A stretch of DNA of 64,000 nucleotides. Source: [Zimmermannella] faecalis ATCC 13722. Lineage in GTDB: Bacteria > Actinomycetota > Actinomycetes > Actinomycetales > Microbacteriaceae. This document shows, in pieces, positions 43,477 through 52,201 of the stretch. The stretch covers positions 214,774 to 278,773 of the forward strand of contig NZ_KB907076.1 in the NCBI RefSeq assembly GCF_000381765.1, read 5' to 3'. Each line of letters starts with the position of its first letter. Within the stretch, counting starts at the first letter, position 1. The notes below the pieces were generated by a model. The model was given only the letters and a program-made list of their open reading frames with translations. It did no database searches and had not been told where the DNA came from. Position numbers and translations under genes: made by a program.

Positions 43477-43527
43477 CTGACGGCAATTTGCAGGGTTTCG
43501 CCCCGAAACCCTGCAAATTGCCGTCAG
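43477..43527. repeat. 51-bp palindromic element, copy 4 (perfect)
   Basis: Two perfect 24-bp arms around a CCC centre. Outer arms are as in other copies; inner arms read GCAGGGTTTCG / CGAAACCCTGC, different from copy 1 but fully paired. Right flank TTCGCGGAAGAGGGGTGGGG is the clearest form of the shared tail. Lies between convergent genes. Confidence 0.95.
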
Positions 43528-43547
43528 TTCGCGGAAGAGGGGTGGGG

Positions 43548-44357
43548 TTAGCGCGGGCCAGGCGAGCGCAGGCCGGGCGGATGCGCGAGCGACCGCCGAT
43601 ACTCGCTCGGCGAGTATCCGAGCACGCGCCGGAACTCGTGGGCGAGGTGCGCCTGGTCCGCGAATCCGAACTCTGCAGCGACCGTCGAGACCGACACGGC
43701 GAGGTCGGTTCGCAGCAGGTGCGCGGCATCCTGCAGCCGGCGCCGCCGCAACATCGCGTGCGGCGTGAGCCCGATGTACTTCGTCGTGATGCGGTGGAGC
43801 GTGCGCACCGAGATCACGAGGGCCTCTGCAGTGTCGACCAGCGTGCCCACGCGTAGCGCCGACTCGAAGTGGTCGGCGACGGCGTTCGCGACGCGCGCCT
43901 CGTCGGGCACCTCCCCGACACGCGCGACGAGCCACGAGGCAACCGCCTCGACACCCGCCTCGACACCCGCAGCCGCGACCCGGCCCGCGACCACCGCCTG
44001 CAGCTCCGGCTCCGTCAGCTCGACATAGCGGTCCCGAAGCGCCGCGGGCTCGGCAGTGAACGCGGGGACGGCGGCGGGCCGCAGCCGCGCACCGATCGCC
44101 CACCCGGCGCCCGTGAGATCGCGATGCGACGCCTCGGTGGTCGGTCCCGCGAAGCCGACGAGCGCATCCTCGACGACGAGATTCGTGGTCGGATACGCAA
44201 GGACGCGCTGCCGCGACACCTCGCCCTCCGGGAGGTCCCAGCGCGTGAGCCACCACCAGGTCACAAGCTCGGCCGCGGCGCCGGTAGCAGGAACGCGGCG
44301 AAAATCTCCCGGCAGTAACGCCGGATACAGCGTGCCCCGATTCGCGTCGTCGCTCAT
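43548..44357 (-). CDS. AraC family transcriptional regulator
   Basis: A 269-residue regulator from the ATG at 44357; the TTG at 44372 is less likely. The C-terminal AraC domain (about 165-265) shows LVISVRTLHRITTKYIGLTP and VSVSTVAAEFGFADQAHLAHEF, then FRRVLGYSPSEYRR. The N-terminal 150 residues match the DUF6597-type ligand domain common in this group. It may control the divergent VOC/SDR genes 50 bp away. Effector unknown. Confidence 0.88.
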   Translation of the reverse strand: MSDDANRGTLYPALLPGDFRRVPATGAAAELVTWWWLTRWDLPEGEVSRQRVLAYPTTNLVVEDALVGFAGPTTEASHRDLTGAGWAIGARLRPAAVPAFTAEPAALRDRYVELTEPELQAVVAGRVAAAGVEAGVEAVASWLVARVGEVPDEARVANAVADHFESALRVGTLVDTAEALVISVRTLHRITTKYIGLTPHAMLRRRRLQDAAHLLRTDLAVSVSTVAAEFGFADQAHLAHEFRRVLGYSPSEYRRSLAHPPGLRSPGPR

Positions 44358-44407
44358 GGCACGAATGTACAAGCCGCGGGTGAGCCACCCCGCCTAATGT
44401 CGCACCC

Positions 44408-44908
44408 ATGACGAACGCAGCACAGCCCGCATCGGGCGCCCACACCACCAACGGACGGCCCCACGGCTACTCAAGCATCACTCCGTTCCTCGCGCTCGAA
44501 CGGCCGGGCGACGCCCTCGACTTCTACCAGCGCGTCTTCGGGGCGACCTGCATCAACTCGTCGGCGGCGGGCGATGTGATCGTGCACGCCGAGCTCGACT
44601 TCGGCAACGGTCGACTGCAGCTCGGCGCGGCCGTGCCCGACTATCACCTCGTCGCGCCGAACCTCGACAGCGACGACGTCGCCTTCTCGCTCGCGCTGTA
44701 CTGCCCCGACGTGGATGCGGTGGTCGAGCGGGCAGTCGCGGCGGGCGCGGTGGTGCGCGAGCCGGTGGCCGAGTTCGTGTCGGGCGACCGGTTTGCGAGC
44801 ATCCGCGACCCGTTCGGGATCCGCTGGTCGGTGATGACGCGGGTCGAGGACCTCAGCGACGCCGAGTCCGACGCCCGGGTCAAGGAGTGGCTCGCGAGCC
44901 AGGGGTAA
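44408..44908 (+). CDS. VOC (glyoxalase/PhnB-like) superfamily protein
   Basis: A 166-residue vicinal-oxygen-chelate protein. SITPFLALERPGDALDFYQRVFGAT is the PhnB-type opening; VIVHAELDFGNGRLQLG and FASIRDPFGIRWSVMTRV the two barrel ends with metal or ligand residues. Members include glyoxalases, bleomycin-binding and PhnB-like proteins, so no substrate is assigned. Divergent from the AraC regulator. Confidence 0.85.
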   Translation: MTNAAQPASGAHTTNGRPHGYSSITPFLALERPGDALDFYQRVFGATCINSSAAGDVIVHAELDFGNGRLQLGAAVPDYHLVAPNLDSDDVAFSLALYCPDVDAVVERAVAAGAVVREPVAEFVSGDRFASIRDPFGIRWSVMTRVEDLSDAESDARVKEWLASQG

Positions 44909-44991
44909 CCCGCGTGCGCCCGCGGCCCGCGCACGCGTCACGCGGCGACTCGGAAGTTGAGTGCGGCCGCGCGAGCGCGTGAACTGGATGC

Positions 44992-45786
44992 GTGAGTAAC
45001 GACAACGCGCGCCCCGGGCGGCTCGAGGGCAAGATCGCATTCATCACGGGCGCCGGCGCGGGCATCGGCGCGGCCACAGCGGCGCGCTTCATCGAGGAGG
45101 GCGCGGAGGTCGCGGCCGTCGACCTGACGCCACCCGAAGCATTCGACCACCTGCTGCCGCTCACCGCCGACGTGCGCGACCAGGCGTCGCTGGATGCGGC
45201 GGTCTCGGCAACGCTCGAGCGATTCGGCCGTATCGACGTGCTGTTCGCGAACGCAGGCGTGCTGCTGCCCGAGGCGCCCGCCGAAGACCTCGACGAGGCG
45301 ACCTGGAACACCGTCATCGACATCGACCTGTCGGGCGTGTGGCGCACCGCGAAGGCGGTGTTCCCGGCGCTGAAGCAGAATCCGCGCGGCTCGAGCGTCG
45401 TGCTCGCGTCGTCGACCGCGGGCATCCGCGGCGGCGCGAACACGAGCGCGTACACGGCGGCGAAAACGGCGCTCGTGGGGCTCGCGAAGGTGTGGGCGCA
45501 CGAGCTAGGGCCGTTCGGCGGCCGCGTGAACACGACGCATCCCACCGCCGTCGGCACCGACCTGGTCTTGAACGACGCGAACCTGCGCCGGTTTCGCCCC
45601 GACCTCGAGCATCCGACCCCCGACGATGTCATCGAGGCATTCAGTGCGGGCAAGCTGCTCGACGTGCCCTGGATCGAGCCCGTCGACGTCGCGAACGCCG
45701 TGCTCTTCCTCGCAAGCGACGAAGCCCGCTACATCACGGGCACGAACCTCACGATCGACGCCGGCTCCACCACTAAGTGGGGCTAG
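44992..45786 (+). CDS. Short-chain dehydrogenase/reductase
   Basis: A 264-residue classical SDR from a GTG start. ITGAGAGIGAATAARF is the TGxxxGxG dinucleotide motif, VLFANAGVLLPEAP the NNAG-like strand, and SSTAGIRGGANTSAYTAAK the Ser-Tyr-Lys site (YxxxK). THPTAVGTDLVLNDANLRRF resembles carveol-dehydrogenase-like SDRs acting on cyclic alcohols. It precedes an NTF2-like gene by 15 bp; these pairs are common in terpene or steroid metabolism. Substrate is inference only. Confidence 0.88.
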   Translation: MSNDNARPGRLEGKIAFITGAGAGIGAATAARFIEEGAEVAAVDLTPPEAFDHLLPLTADVRDQASLDAAVSATLERFGRIDVLFANAGVLLPEAPAEDLDEATWNTVIDIDLSGVWRTAKAVFPALKQNPRGSSVVLASSTAGIRGGANTSAYTAAKTALVGLAKVWAHELGPFGGRVNTTHPTAVGTDLVLNDANLRRFRPDLEHPTPDDVIEAFSAGKLLDVPWIEPVDVANAVLFLASDEARYITGTNLTIDAGSTTKWG

Positions 45787-45801
45787 GCAGATAGGACTCC
45801 C

Positions 45802-46305
45802 ATGACGCTCACCACCCAGGATCTCCTCGACCGCGCCGAAATTCTCGACGCGATCAACGCCTACTCGCACGCGCTCGACCAGCGCGAGTGGGGCATCCTT
45901 GCCGATGCGTTCACGCCCGACGCCGACATCGTGCTCATCGACCGCGACACCCACTACACGCCCCAGTCGCTGCAGGATGCGCTGAGCGGGCAGAACGACT
46001 CGACCCGCCTCTCGGGGCAGCACGTCAACGGCAACACCCGCTTCGAAATCGACGGCGACACCGCGCACACCGTCACCGAGGTGCTCTGGGTCACACTGCA
46101 GACGACCGACGACCCCGAGGTGTTCAAGCACATCCGTGCCGGCGGCATCTACGTCGATGATCTCGTGCGCACCGGGGCAGGCTGGCGCATCGCCCGTCGC
46201 GAGCTCGCGCTGAAGAACCGCGTCGTCGAGTACCTGCCCTACGACGCGGCCGACGTTGAGAACATCCGCTACACCCTCGCCTCGAGCTGGTACACGACGG
46301 CGTAG
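45802..46305 (+). CDS. NTF2-like (SnoaL) superfamily protein
   Basis: A 167-residue cone-shaped alpha/beta protein. LLDRAEILDAINAYSHALDQREWGILADAF (read about residues 9-38) is the SnoaL-4 opening and FTPDADIVLIDRD the first strand; the pocket could act as a dehydratase, isomerase or polyketide-type cyclase. Forms an operon with the preceding SDR. Followed by palindrome copy 5. Confidence 0.82.
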   Translation: MTLTTQDLLDRAEILDAINAYSHALDQREWGILADAFTPDADIVLIDRDTHYTPQSLQDALSGQNDSTRLSGQHVNGNTRFEIDGDTAHTVTEVLWVTLQTTDDPEVFKHIRAGGIYVDDLVRTGAGWRIARRELALKNRVVEYLPYDAADVENIRYTLASSWYTTA

Positions 46306-46342
46306 CGCGCGCCCGCCCAACCGCTCATCCAACCCCCGCAAA

Positions 46343-46393
46343 CTGACGGCAATTCGCAAGGAATCCGCGTCGAAACACGTAAATTGCCGTCAG
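46343..46393. repeat. 51-bp palindromic element, copy 5 (imperfect)
   Basis: Begins CTGACGGCAATTCGCAAGG and ends ACGTAAATTGCCGTCAG. The outer 12 bp pair; the inner arms are diverged. Right flank TTCGCGGAAGTGGG is the shared tail. Between the convergent NTF2-like and DJ-1 genes. Confidence 0.9.
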
Positions 46394-46434
46394 TTCGCGG
46401 AAGTGGGTGCGGGTGGGATGGACGCCTCCGGATA

Positions 46435-46478
46435 GGCGGGGCCAGCGGAGGCGCGGGGCGGGGCCAGCGGAGGCGCGG
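46435..46478. repeat. 22-bp tandem duplication between NTF2-like and DJ-1 genes
   Basis: A 22-bp GC-rich unit beginning GGCGGGGCCAGCGGAGG is repeated exactly twice (46435-46456, 46457-46478), 22 bp before the DJ-1 stop codon. Probably a slippage or recombination product; no function is evident. Confidence 0.85.
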
Positions 46479-46499
46479 GCCCCGTGGAAGGCGGGCGCG

Positions 46500-47063
46500 C
46501 TACGCGAGCGGGGCCTTTTCGCGCAGCAGCTTGATGAACTCGCCGAACCAGGGGCCGTTGTCGTTCCAGGCGCGGGACGTGACGAGGTTGCCGTCGACGA
46601 CGGCCTCGCCGGCCTGATACGTCGCGCCGCCCGACTCGATGTCGGGCGCGACCTCGGGGAATCCCGACGACGTGCGGCCCGAGAGCACGCCCGACTTCGC
46701 GAGAATGAGCGGTCCGTGGCAGGTCGAGGCGACCGGCGCATCCTCGCCGAAGAAGTGCTTGACGATGCGCTGCACGTCGGCGTTGTTGCGCAGGTACTCG
46801 GGCGCACGGCCACCGGGGATCACGAGCGCGACGTAGTCGGCGGGGTCGACGTCAGCGACGGCGATGTCGGCGTCCCAACCGTGACCGGGCTTCTCGGTGA
46901 ACGAGAAGTAGCCGGGCTCGAAGTCGTGCACGACGAACTGCAGCCGCTTCTTCTCGAGCGACGCGATGACGGGCTCGTAGCCCTCCTCACGCAGTCGCTC
47001 GTAGGGGTAGAACACTTCGAGGGTCTCGGAAAAATCGCCGGCGATGATCAGGACTTTCGACAT
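46500..47063 (-). CDS. DJ-1/PfpI family protein
   Basis: A 187-residue protein from the ATG at 47063 (MSKVLIIAGDFSETLEV). ALVIPGGRAPEYLRNN and PVASTCHGPLILAKSG, with the nucleophile-elbow cysteine in the STCHGP turn, place it in the PfpI/YhbO branch, which acts as a protease-like hydrolase or deglycase on damaged proteins. FITLLREK-like C-terminus (FGEFIKLLREKAPLA) is usual. It is transcribed in the same direction as rhaB, 58 bp after its end, but is probably a separate unit. Confidence 0.9.
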   Translation of the reverse strand: MSKVLIIAGDFSETLEVFYPYERLREEGYEPVIASLEKKRLQFVVHDFEPGYFSFTEKPGHGWDADIAVADVDPADYVALVIPGGRAPEYLRNNADVQRIVKHFFGEDAPVASTCHGPLILAKSGVLSGRTSSGFPEVAPDIESGGATYQAGEAVVDGNLVTSRAWNDNGPWFGEFIKLLREKAPLA

Positions 47064-47121
47064 TGCAGTCTCCTCACTAGACGGTGCTGAGTTCCCAGCC
47101 CTGCCAGTATGCGCCCGCAAC

Positions 47122-48552
47122 CTACACGGCCGCCGAATCACCCACCCGCGGCTCGTACCGCCGCAGCTCGACCGACCCGGCGATGAGCGCCCGCAGCGAC
47201 TCGAGTGAGCCCGACACGGCCCCGAGCGCGCGCGCCTGAACGACGACGTTGCCGAGCGCGGTCGCCTCGACCGGCCCCGCGATCACCGGCAGCCCGGCCC
47301 GGTCGGCGGTGAGCTGGCACAGCAGTTCGTTGAGCGAGCCGCCCCCGACGAGGTGCACGGCGCGCACCCGCACGCCCGACACCTCGGCGGCCAACCGCAC
47401 GGCCTCGGCGAACGCGGCGGCGAGCGACTCGACGATGCTTCGCGCGAGCTCGGCCCGGGTGGCAGGCACGGGCATCGCGCGCTCCGACAGCCAGGCGCGG
47501 ATACGCGTCGCCATATCCCCGGGCGCCGCGAACACGGGGTCGGCGACGTCGAACACGGGTTGCGGCGCCGTCACGTCGCGCGCCGCGGCAAGCAGGGTCG
47601 TGAGGTCGACGGGTTCGCCCTCGCGCTCCCACTCGCGCACGGTTTCGGAGAGCACCCAGAGCCCCATGACGTTCTTGAGGAACCGCGTGCGCCCGTCGAC
47701 CCCGCGCTCGTTCGTGAAGTTCGCCTCGCGCGCGGAGTCGGTGACGAGCGGCGCGGCGAGCTCGACGCCGACGAGCCCCCACGTGCCGCAGCTGATAAAC
47801 GCGACGTCGGGGTCGGTCATCGGCACACCGACCACGGCCGACGCGGTGTCGTGCGACCCGACGGCAAGCACGGGCACCCCGCCGAGCCCCGTGGCCGAGG
47901 CGGCCTCGCCGCGCACGACGCCGATCTCGTCGCCGGGGTCGACGAGGGGCGGCAGCAGCCCGGCCGGCACACCGACGCGGCCCGCGAGCTCGAGATCCCA
48001 CTCGCCGCCGAGCCCGAGGAGCCCCGTCGTCGAGGCGTTCGTGCGCTCGGCGACCTCGGCGCCCGTGAGCCAGAACGCGAGCAGGTCGGGAATGAGCAGG
48101 GCCCGGTCGGCGACCTCGATCGCCCCGCCCGCCGCGACCTCGGCCGCGAACTGATAGACGGTGTTGAACGGCAGGTACTGCAGGCCGTTTCTGGCGTAGA
48201 GCTCGGCGAACGGGATGCGCGCGTGCAGCGCCTCGGCCGCCCGCGCGTTCCGCTCGTCGCGGTAGTGGAACGGCACCCCGAGCATCGTGCCGCGCCGCAG
48301 CAGCGCGTAGTCGACGGCCCACGAGTCGATGCCGATCGCGGCGACCTCGTCGACCTCACGGAGCCCGGCGAGCACGCTGCGGTAGAGCTCGACGACGTTC
48401 CAGTGCAGCCCGTCGGCGAGCGCGACGGGCCCGTTCGGGAACCGCGCGACCTGCCGCATCCGCACCTCGCCCTGGCCGACCTCGCCGAGAATCACCCGGC
48501 CCGAGGTCGCCCCGAGGTCGACGGCGGCGACCCGCACGGCGTCAGACGTCAT
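47122..48552 (-). CDS. rhaB: L-rhamnulokinase
   Basis: A 476-residue FGGY-type kinase that phosphorylates L-rhamnulose at C1. VAAVDLGATSGRVILGEV is the N-terminal phosphate motif, IGIDSWAVDYALL and VPFHYRDERNARA the substrate region, LAVGSHDTASAVVGVP and ISCGTWGLVGVEL the hinge, and VHLVGGGSLNELLCQLTA the adenosine site. ATG at 48552 is preceded in frame by a GTG. Last enzyme gene of the rhamnose operon, 11 bp after rhaD. Confidence 0.95.
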   Translation of the reverse strand: MTSDAVRVAAVDLGATSGRVILGEVGQGEVRMRQVARFPNGPVALADGLHWNVVELYRSVLAGLREVDEVAAIGIDSWAVDYALLRRGTMLGVPFHYRDERNARAAEALHARIPFAELYARNGLQYLPFNTVYQFAAEVAAGGAIEVADRALLIPDLLAFWLTGAEVAERTNASTTGLLGLGGEWDLELAGRVGVPAGLLPPLVDPGDEIGVVRGEAASATGLGGVPVLAVGSHDTASAVVGVPMTDPDVAFISCGTWGLVGVELAAPLVTDSAREANFTNERGVDGRTRFLKNVMGLWVLSETVREWEREGEPVDLTTLLAAARDVTAPQPVFDVADPVFAAPGDMATRIRAWLSERAMPVPATRAELARSIVESLAAAFAEAVRLAAEVSGVRVRAVHLVGGGSLNELLCQLTADRAGLPVIAGPVEATALGNVVVQARALGAVSGSLESLRALIAGSVELRRYEPRVGDSAAV

Positions 48553-48563
48553 CACGAAACGGC

Positions 48564-50609
48564 CTATCGCAGGAACGCGGCGGCGACGCCCGAGTCGACC
48601 GGCAGATGCACGCCCGTCGTGCGCGAGAGCTCGGGGCCCGTGAGCACGTAGACGGCGTCGGCGATGTTCTCGGGCACGACCTCGCGCTTGAGGATCGTGC
48701 GGTTCGCGTAGAACTGCCCGAGGTCTTCCTCGGCGACGCCGTAGGTCGCGGCGCGCTGCGCGCCCCAGCCGCCCGCGAAGATGCCCGAGCCGCGCACGAC
48801 GCCGTCGGGGTTGATGCCATTCACGCGCACGCCGTGCTCGCCGAGCTCGACCGCGAGCAGCCGCACCTGGTGCGCCTGGTCGGCCTTCGTCGCCGAGTAG
48901 GCGATGTTGTTCGGGCCCGCGAACACCGAGTTCTTCGAGGCGATGTAGACGATGTCGCCGCCGAGGCCCTGGTCTATGAGCACGCGCGCGGCCGCCTTCG
49001 AGACGAGGAATGAGCCCTTCGCCATGACGTTGTGCTGGAGGTCCCAGTCGCGCTCGGTCGTTTCGAGCAGCGGCTTCGAGAGCGAGAGCCCCGCGTTGTT
49101 CACGATGAGGTCGAGCCCGCCGAACGCGAGCACTGCGGCGTCGACCGCCGCCTGCACCGCTGCCTCGTTCGAGACGTCGGCCGCGACGCCGACCGCGACG
49201 TCGGTCGAGCCGAGCTCGGCCGCGGCGGCCTGCGCCTTCGCGAGGTCGAGGTCGGCGATCACGACGCAGGCGCCCTCGCGGGCGAGGCGGGTCGCAACCG
49301 CCTTGCCAATGCCCGAAGCGGCGCCGGTCACGAGCGCGATGCGCCCCTGGTGCGAGCGCGGCTTCGGCCGCCGCTGCAGCTTCGCCTCTTCGAGCGCCCA
49401 GTACTCGATGCGGAACTTCTCGGACTCGTCGATCGGCTGGTACGTCGACAGCGCCTCGGCGCCGCGCATCACGTTGATCGCGTTGACGTAGAACTCGCCC
49501 GCGACGCGCGCCGTCTGCTTGTCGGCGCCGTACGAGAACATGCCGACGCCCGGCACGAGCACGATGAGCGGGTCGGCCCCGCGCATCGCGGGCGACGCCT
49601 CGTCGGCGTAGCGCTCGTAGTAGGCGGCGTAGTCGGCGCGGTAGGCCTCGTGCAGCTCGCGCAGGCGCGCGGTCTGCTCCTCGACGGATGCGGTGGCCGG
49701 CAAGTCGAGCACGAGCGGCTTCACCTTGGTGCGCAGGAAGTGGTCGGGGCAGCTGGTGCCGAGCTCGGCGAGGGGCGCGAGCTTCTCGCGCTGGAGGAAG
49801 TCGAGCACCTCCTCGGAGTCGGTGTAGTGGCCCACCATGGGCTTGTCGGCCGAGGCGATGCCGCGAATCACGCCCGCGAGCGCGGCGGCGCGCGCACGGC
49901 GCTCGCCCTCGGGCAGCGGCTCGTAGCCGGGCACGACGGCGCCGAAGGGTTCGGCCGCGCCGTTCGCGGCGATGTACTCCTCGGCAGTGCGGATGATCCA
50001 GAGAGAGTGCTCCTCGGCCTCGTCAGAGGTGTCGCCCCACGCGGTGATGCCGTGCCCGCCGAGAATGCAGCCGATCGCCTCGGGGTTCGCCTCCTTGATC
50101 GCCGCGATGTCGAGCCCGAGCTGGAACCCGGGGCGGCGCCACGGCACCCACACGACGCGGTCGCCGAAGATCTTCGCGGTGAGCGCCTCGCCGTCGGCGG
50201 CGGTCGCGATCGCGATGCCCGAGTCGGGGTGCAGGTGGTCGACATGCGCGGCGTCGACGAGCGCGTGCATCGCGGTGTCGATCGAGGGCGCCGCTCCCCC
50301 GCGGCCGTGCAGGCAGTAGTCGAACGCGGCGACCATCTCGTCTTCGCGGTCGACCCCCGGATACACGTCGCGCAGCCCGCGCACGCGGTCGAGTCGGAGC
50401 ACGGCGAGGCCTGCGGCCTCGAGCGTGCCGAGGTCGCCGCCCGAGCCCTTCACCCAGAGCAGGTCGACCTCGTCGCCCGTGACGGGGTCGGTGTCGCGGC
50501 CCTTCGCCGAGGTGTTGCCGCCGGCGAAGTTCGTGTTGCGTGCATCCGCCCCGAGCCGCCTCGAGCGGGCGATGAGGTCGGCCGCGGCCGGGTTCGTGGG
50601 AGTAGTCAT
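48564..50609 (-). CDS. rhaD: Bifunctional rhamnulose-1-phosphate aldolase / short-chain dehydrogenase
   Basis: A 681-residue fusion. The class II aldolase half (about 1-410) shows NFAGGNTSAKG, HVDHLHPDSG with zinc histidines, and GGHGITAWGD; it splits L-rhamnulose 1-phosphate into dihydroxyacetone phosphate and L-lactaldehyde. The SDR half (about 420-681) shows ALVTGAASGIGKAVATRL (429-435 loop) and the YSATK active site, and oxidises lactaldehyde towards lactate. This fused form is common in actinobacteria and Bacillus. It replaces the separate E. coli RhaD. Confidence 0.95.
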   Translation of the reverse strand: MTTPTNPAAADLIARSRRLGADARNTNFAGGNTSAKGRDTDPVTGDEVDLLWVKGSGGDLGTLEAAGLAVLRLDRVRGLRDVYPGVDREDEMVAAFDYCLHGRGGAAPSIDTAMHALVDAAHVDHLHPDSGIAIATAADGEALTAKIFGDRVVWVPWRRPGFQLGLDIAAIKEANPEAIGCILGGHGITAWGDTSDEAEEHSLWIIRTAEEYIAANGAAEPFGAVVPGYEPLPEGERRARAAALAGVIRGIASADKPMVGHYTDSEEVLDFLQREKLAPLAELGTSCPDHFLRTKVKPLVLDLPATASVEEQTARLRELHEAYRADYAAYYERYADEASPAMRGADPLIVLVPGVGMFSYGADKQTARVAGEFYVNAINVMRGAEALSTYQPIDESEKFRIEYWALEEAKLQRRPKPRSHQGRIALVTGAASGIGKAVATRLAREGACVVIADLDLAKAQAAAAELGSTDVAVGVAADVSNEAAVQAAVDAAVLAFGGLDLIVNNAGLSLSKPLLETTERDWDLQHNVMAKGSFLVSKAAARVLIDQGLGGDIVYIASKNSVFAGPNNIAYSATKADQAHQVRLLAVELGEHGVRVNGINPDGVVRGSGIFAGGWGAQRAATYGVAEEDLGQFYANRTILKREVVPENIADAVYVLTGPELSRTTGVHLPVDSGVAAAFLR

Positions 50610-50627
50610 GCGAGGGTCATCTGCTTT

Positions 50628-51797
50628 CTACGCGCCCCAGCCGGCCTGCTGGCCGCCGACGCGTTCCTGAGCGATTTTGGAGAGGTAGCCCGACTCGGCG
50701 AACGCCCGCATCGGGTTCGCGGCGAGGCCGCGCGACTCGCGCCATTCGGCGAGCTGCTCGCGCACGTCGGTCTGGTAGGCGTCCATGAAGATCTCGTTCG
50801 CGGTGAGCACGTCGCCCGCGCGCTGGGCCGCGCCGAGCGCATCCCGGTCGAGCAGCAGCGCGCGCGCCGCCATCTCTTGCACGTTGAGCACCGAGCGAAT
50901 CTGGCCCGGAATCTTGTCTTCAACGTTGTGGCACTGGTCGAGCATGAACGCGAGGTCGGGCGAGTTCCAGCCGCCACCGCGCATGACCTCGACGAGGATG
51001 CGGAACAGCTGGTACGGGTCGGCCGCGCCGACGATGAGGTCGTCGTCGGCGTAGAAGCGGGAGTTGAAGTCGAACGAGCCGAGCTTGCCGAGGCGCAGCA
51101 GCTGCATGACGATGAACTCGATGTTCGTGCCGGGCGCGTGGTGGCCCGTGTCGAGGCAGACCACTGCCCGCTCGCCGAGCGCCGACACCTGCGCGTAGGC
51201 GGTGCCCCAGTCGGGAACGTCGGTGTGATAGAACGCCGGCTCGAAGAACTTGTACTCGAGCACGAGTCGCTGCGAGTCGTCGAGACGGTCGTAGATCTGC
51301 TGCAGCGAGTCCTGCAGGCGGTCCTGGCGGCCGCGCAGGTCGGCCTGGCCCGGGTAGTTCGAGCCGTCGGCGAGCCAGATCTTCAGGTCGCGCGAGCCGA
51401 TCGTGTTCATGATGTCGATGCACTCGAAGTGGTGGTCGATCGCCTTCTGGCGCAGCGCGTCGTCTTCGTGCGTGAGGCTGCCGAACTTGAAGTCGTCGTC
51501 TTGGAACGTGTTCGAGTTCACGGTGCCGAGTTCGACGCCGAGGTCGCGGGCGTGCCGCTGCAGGGCGGCGTAGTCGTCGACGCGATCCCACGGGTAGTGG
51601 ATCGCCACGACCTGCCCGAGGCCGGTGTACCGATGCACCTCGGCGGCGTCGGTGAGCTTCTCGAAGGGGTCGCGCGGGGTGCCCGGCGTGCCGAACACCT
51701 TGAAGCGCGTGCCCGAGTTCCCGAAGGCCCACGAGGGGATTTCGATCACGAGCTGCCCGAGCGTGTCGAGCTGCTGCTGGGTGAGGGTGCGGGTCAT
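50628..51797 (-). CDS. rhaI: L-rhamnose isomerase (RhaI type)
   Basis: A 389-residue TIM-barrel isomerase of the xylose-isomerase-like family, distinct from E. coli RhaA. VIEIPSWAFGNSGTRFKVF is the start, IKIW-like DLKIWLADGSNYPGQ and LVLEYKFFEPAFYHTD carry metal-binding residues, and VVCLDTGHHAPGTNIE the conserved D/H pair. It interconverts L-rhamnose and L-rhamnulose using Mn(II) or Co(II). It lies 2 bp from rhaM. Confidence 0.94.
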   Translation of the reverse strand: MTRTLTQQQLDTLGQLVIEIPSWAFGNSGTRFKVFGTPGTPRDPFEKLTDAAEVHRYTGLGQVVAIHYPWDRVDDYAALQRHARDLGVELGTVNSNTFQDDDFKFGSLTHEDDALRQKAIDHHFECIDIMNTIGSRDLKIWLADGSNYPGQADLRGRQDRLQDSLQQIYDRLDDSQRLVLEYKFFEPAFYHTDVPDWGTAYAQVSALGERAVVCLDTGHHAPGTNIEFIVMQLLRLGKLGSFDFNSRFYADDDLIVGAADPYQLFRILVEVMRGGGWNSPDLAFMLDQCHNVEDKIPGQIRSVLNVQEMAARALLLDRDALGAAQRAGDVLTANEIFMDAYQTDVREQLAEWRESRGLAANPMRAFAESGYLSKIAQERVGGQQAGWGA

Positions 51798-51799
51798 GG

Positions 51800-52150
51800 T
51801 CAGCTTCCTGTCTGCGTGCGGGCGGCCTGCAGTTGGTCCCCGAGGTTGAAGATTTCGGTGAGTGGTGGGGTCTGGTCGGCGCGGCCGTCGACGTCGTCGA
51901 AGAATTCGGCCATCTCGACCTCCCAGGCGGTGGCGACCTCGCTCGCGGCGAGGTAGGCGCGGGCGGCGGCGTCATCGTCGGTTTCGTAGTAGCCGACGAG
52001 CAGGCCGTCGCCCGCGAGAAAGAGTGAGTAGTTGCGGCGGCCCGAGCGCGCGATCTCCTCGAGCATCTCGGCGCGCACGGGGGTGTGGCGCCGCAGGTAC
52101 TCGTCGAGGCGGTCGGGCCGGATACGCAGGGTGAAGCACACGCGAGTCAT
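51800..52150 (-). CDS. rhaM: L-rhamnose mutarotase
   Basis: A 116-residue RhaM, which interconverts alpha and beta anomers of L-rhamnose so that isomerase receives its form. RVCFTLRIRPDRLDEYLRRH, NYSLFLAGDGLLVGYYETDD and WEVEMAEFFDD are family motifs with the catalytic histidine in the first segment. Length is slightly above the 104-residue E. coli protein owing to a C-terminal tail. It is followed by rhaI with a 2-bp gap. Confidence 0.93.
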   Translation of the reverse strand: MTRVCFTLRIRPDRLDEYLRRHTPVRAEMLEEIARSGRRNYSLFLAGDGLLVGYYETDDDAAARAYLAASEVATAWEVEMAEFFDDVDGRADQTPPLTEIFNLGDQLQAARTQTGS

Positions 52151-52171
52151 GGGTATTGCCTTTCTGCGTAT

Positions 52172-52187
52172 CCGGGTACCGACCCGG
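52172..52187 (-). other. Hairpin between rhaS and rhaM
   Basis: CCGGGT-ACCG-ACCCGG, a perfect 6-bp stem with a 4-nt loop, 14 bp after the rhaS stop. Hairpins in this place after binding-protein genes often protect the upstream mRNA from 3' decay, giving an excess of binding protein. Confidence 0.5.
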
Positions 52188-52201
52188 CCGCGAGCGTTCG
52201 A

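Noticed and set aside
16549..46393. Palindromes as a CRISPR array
   Set aside because: The copies are kilobases apart, have no spacers between them, and no cas gene is present.
49032..51956. 974-residue open frame on the plus strand
   Set aside because: Antisense to rhaD and rhaI; Arg/Val/His-rich composition without any recognisable domain.
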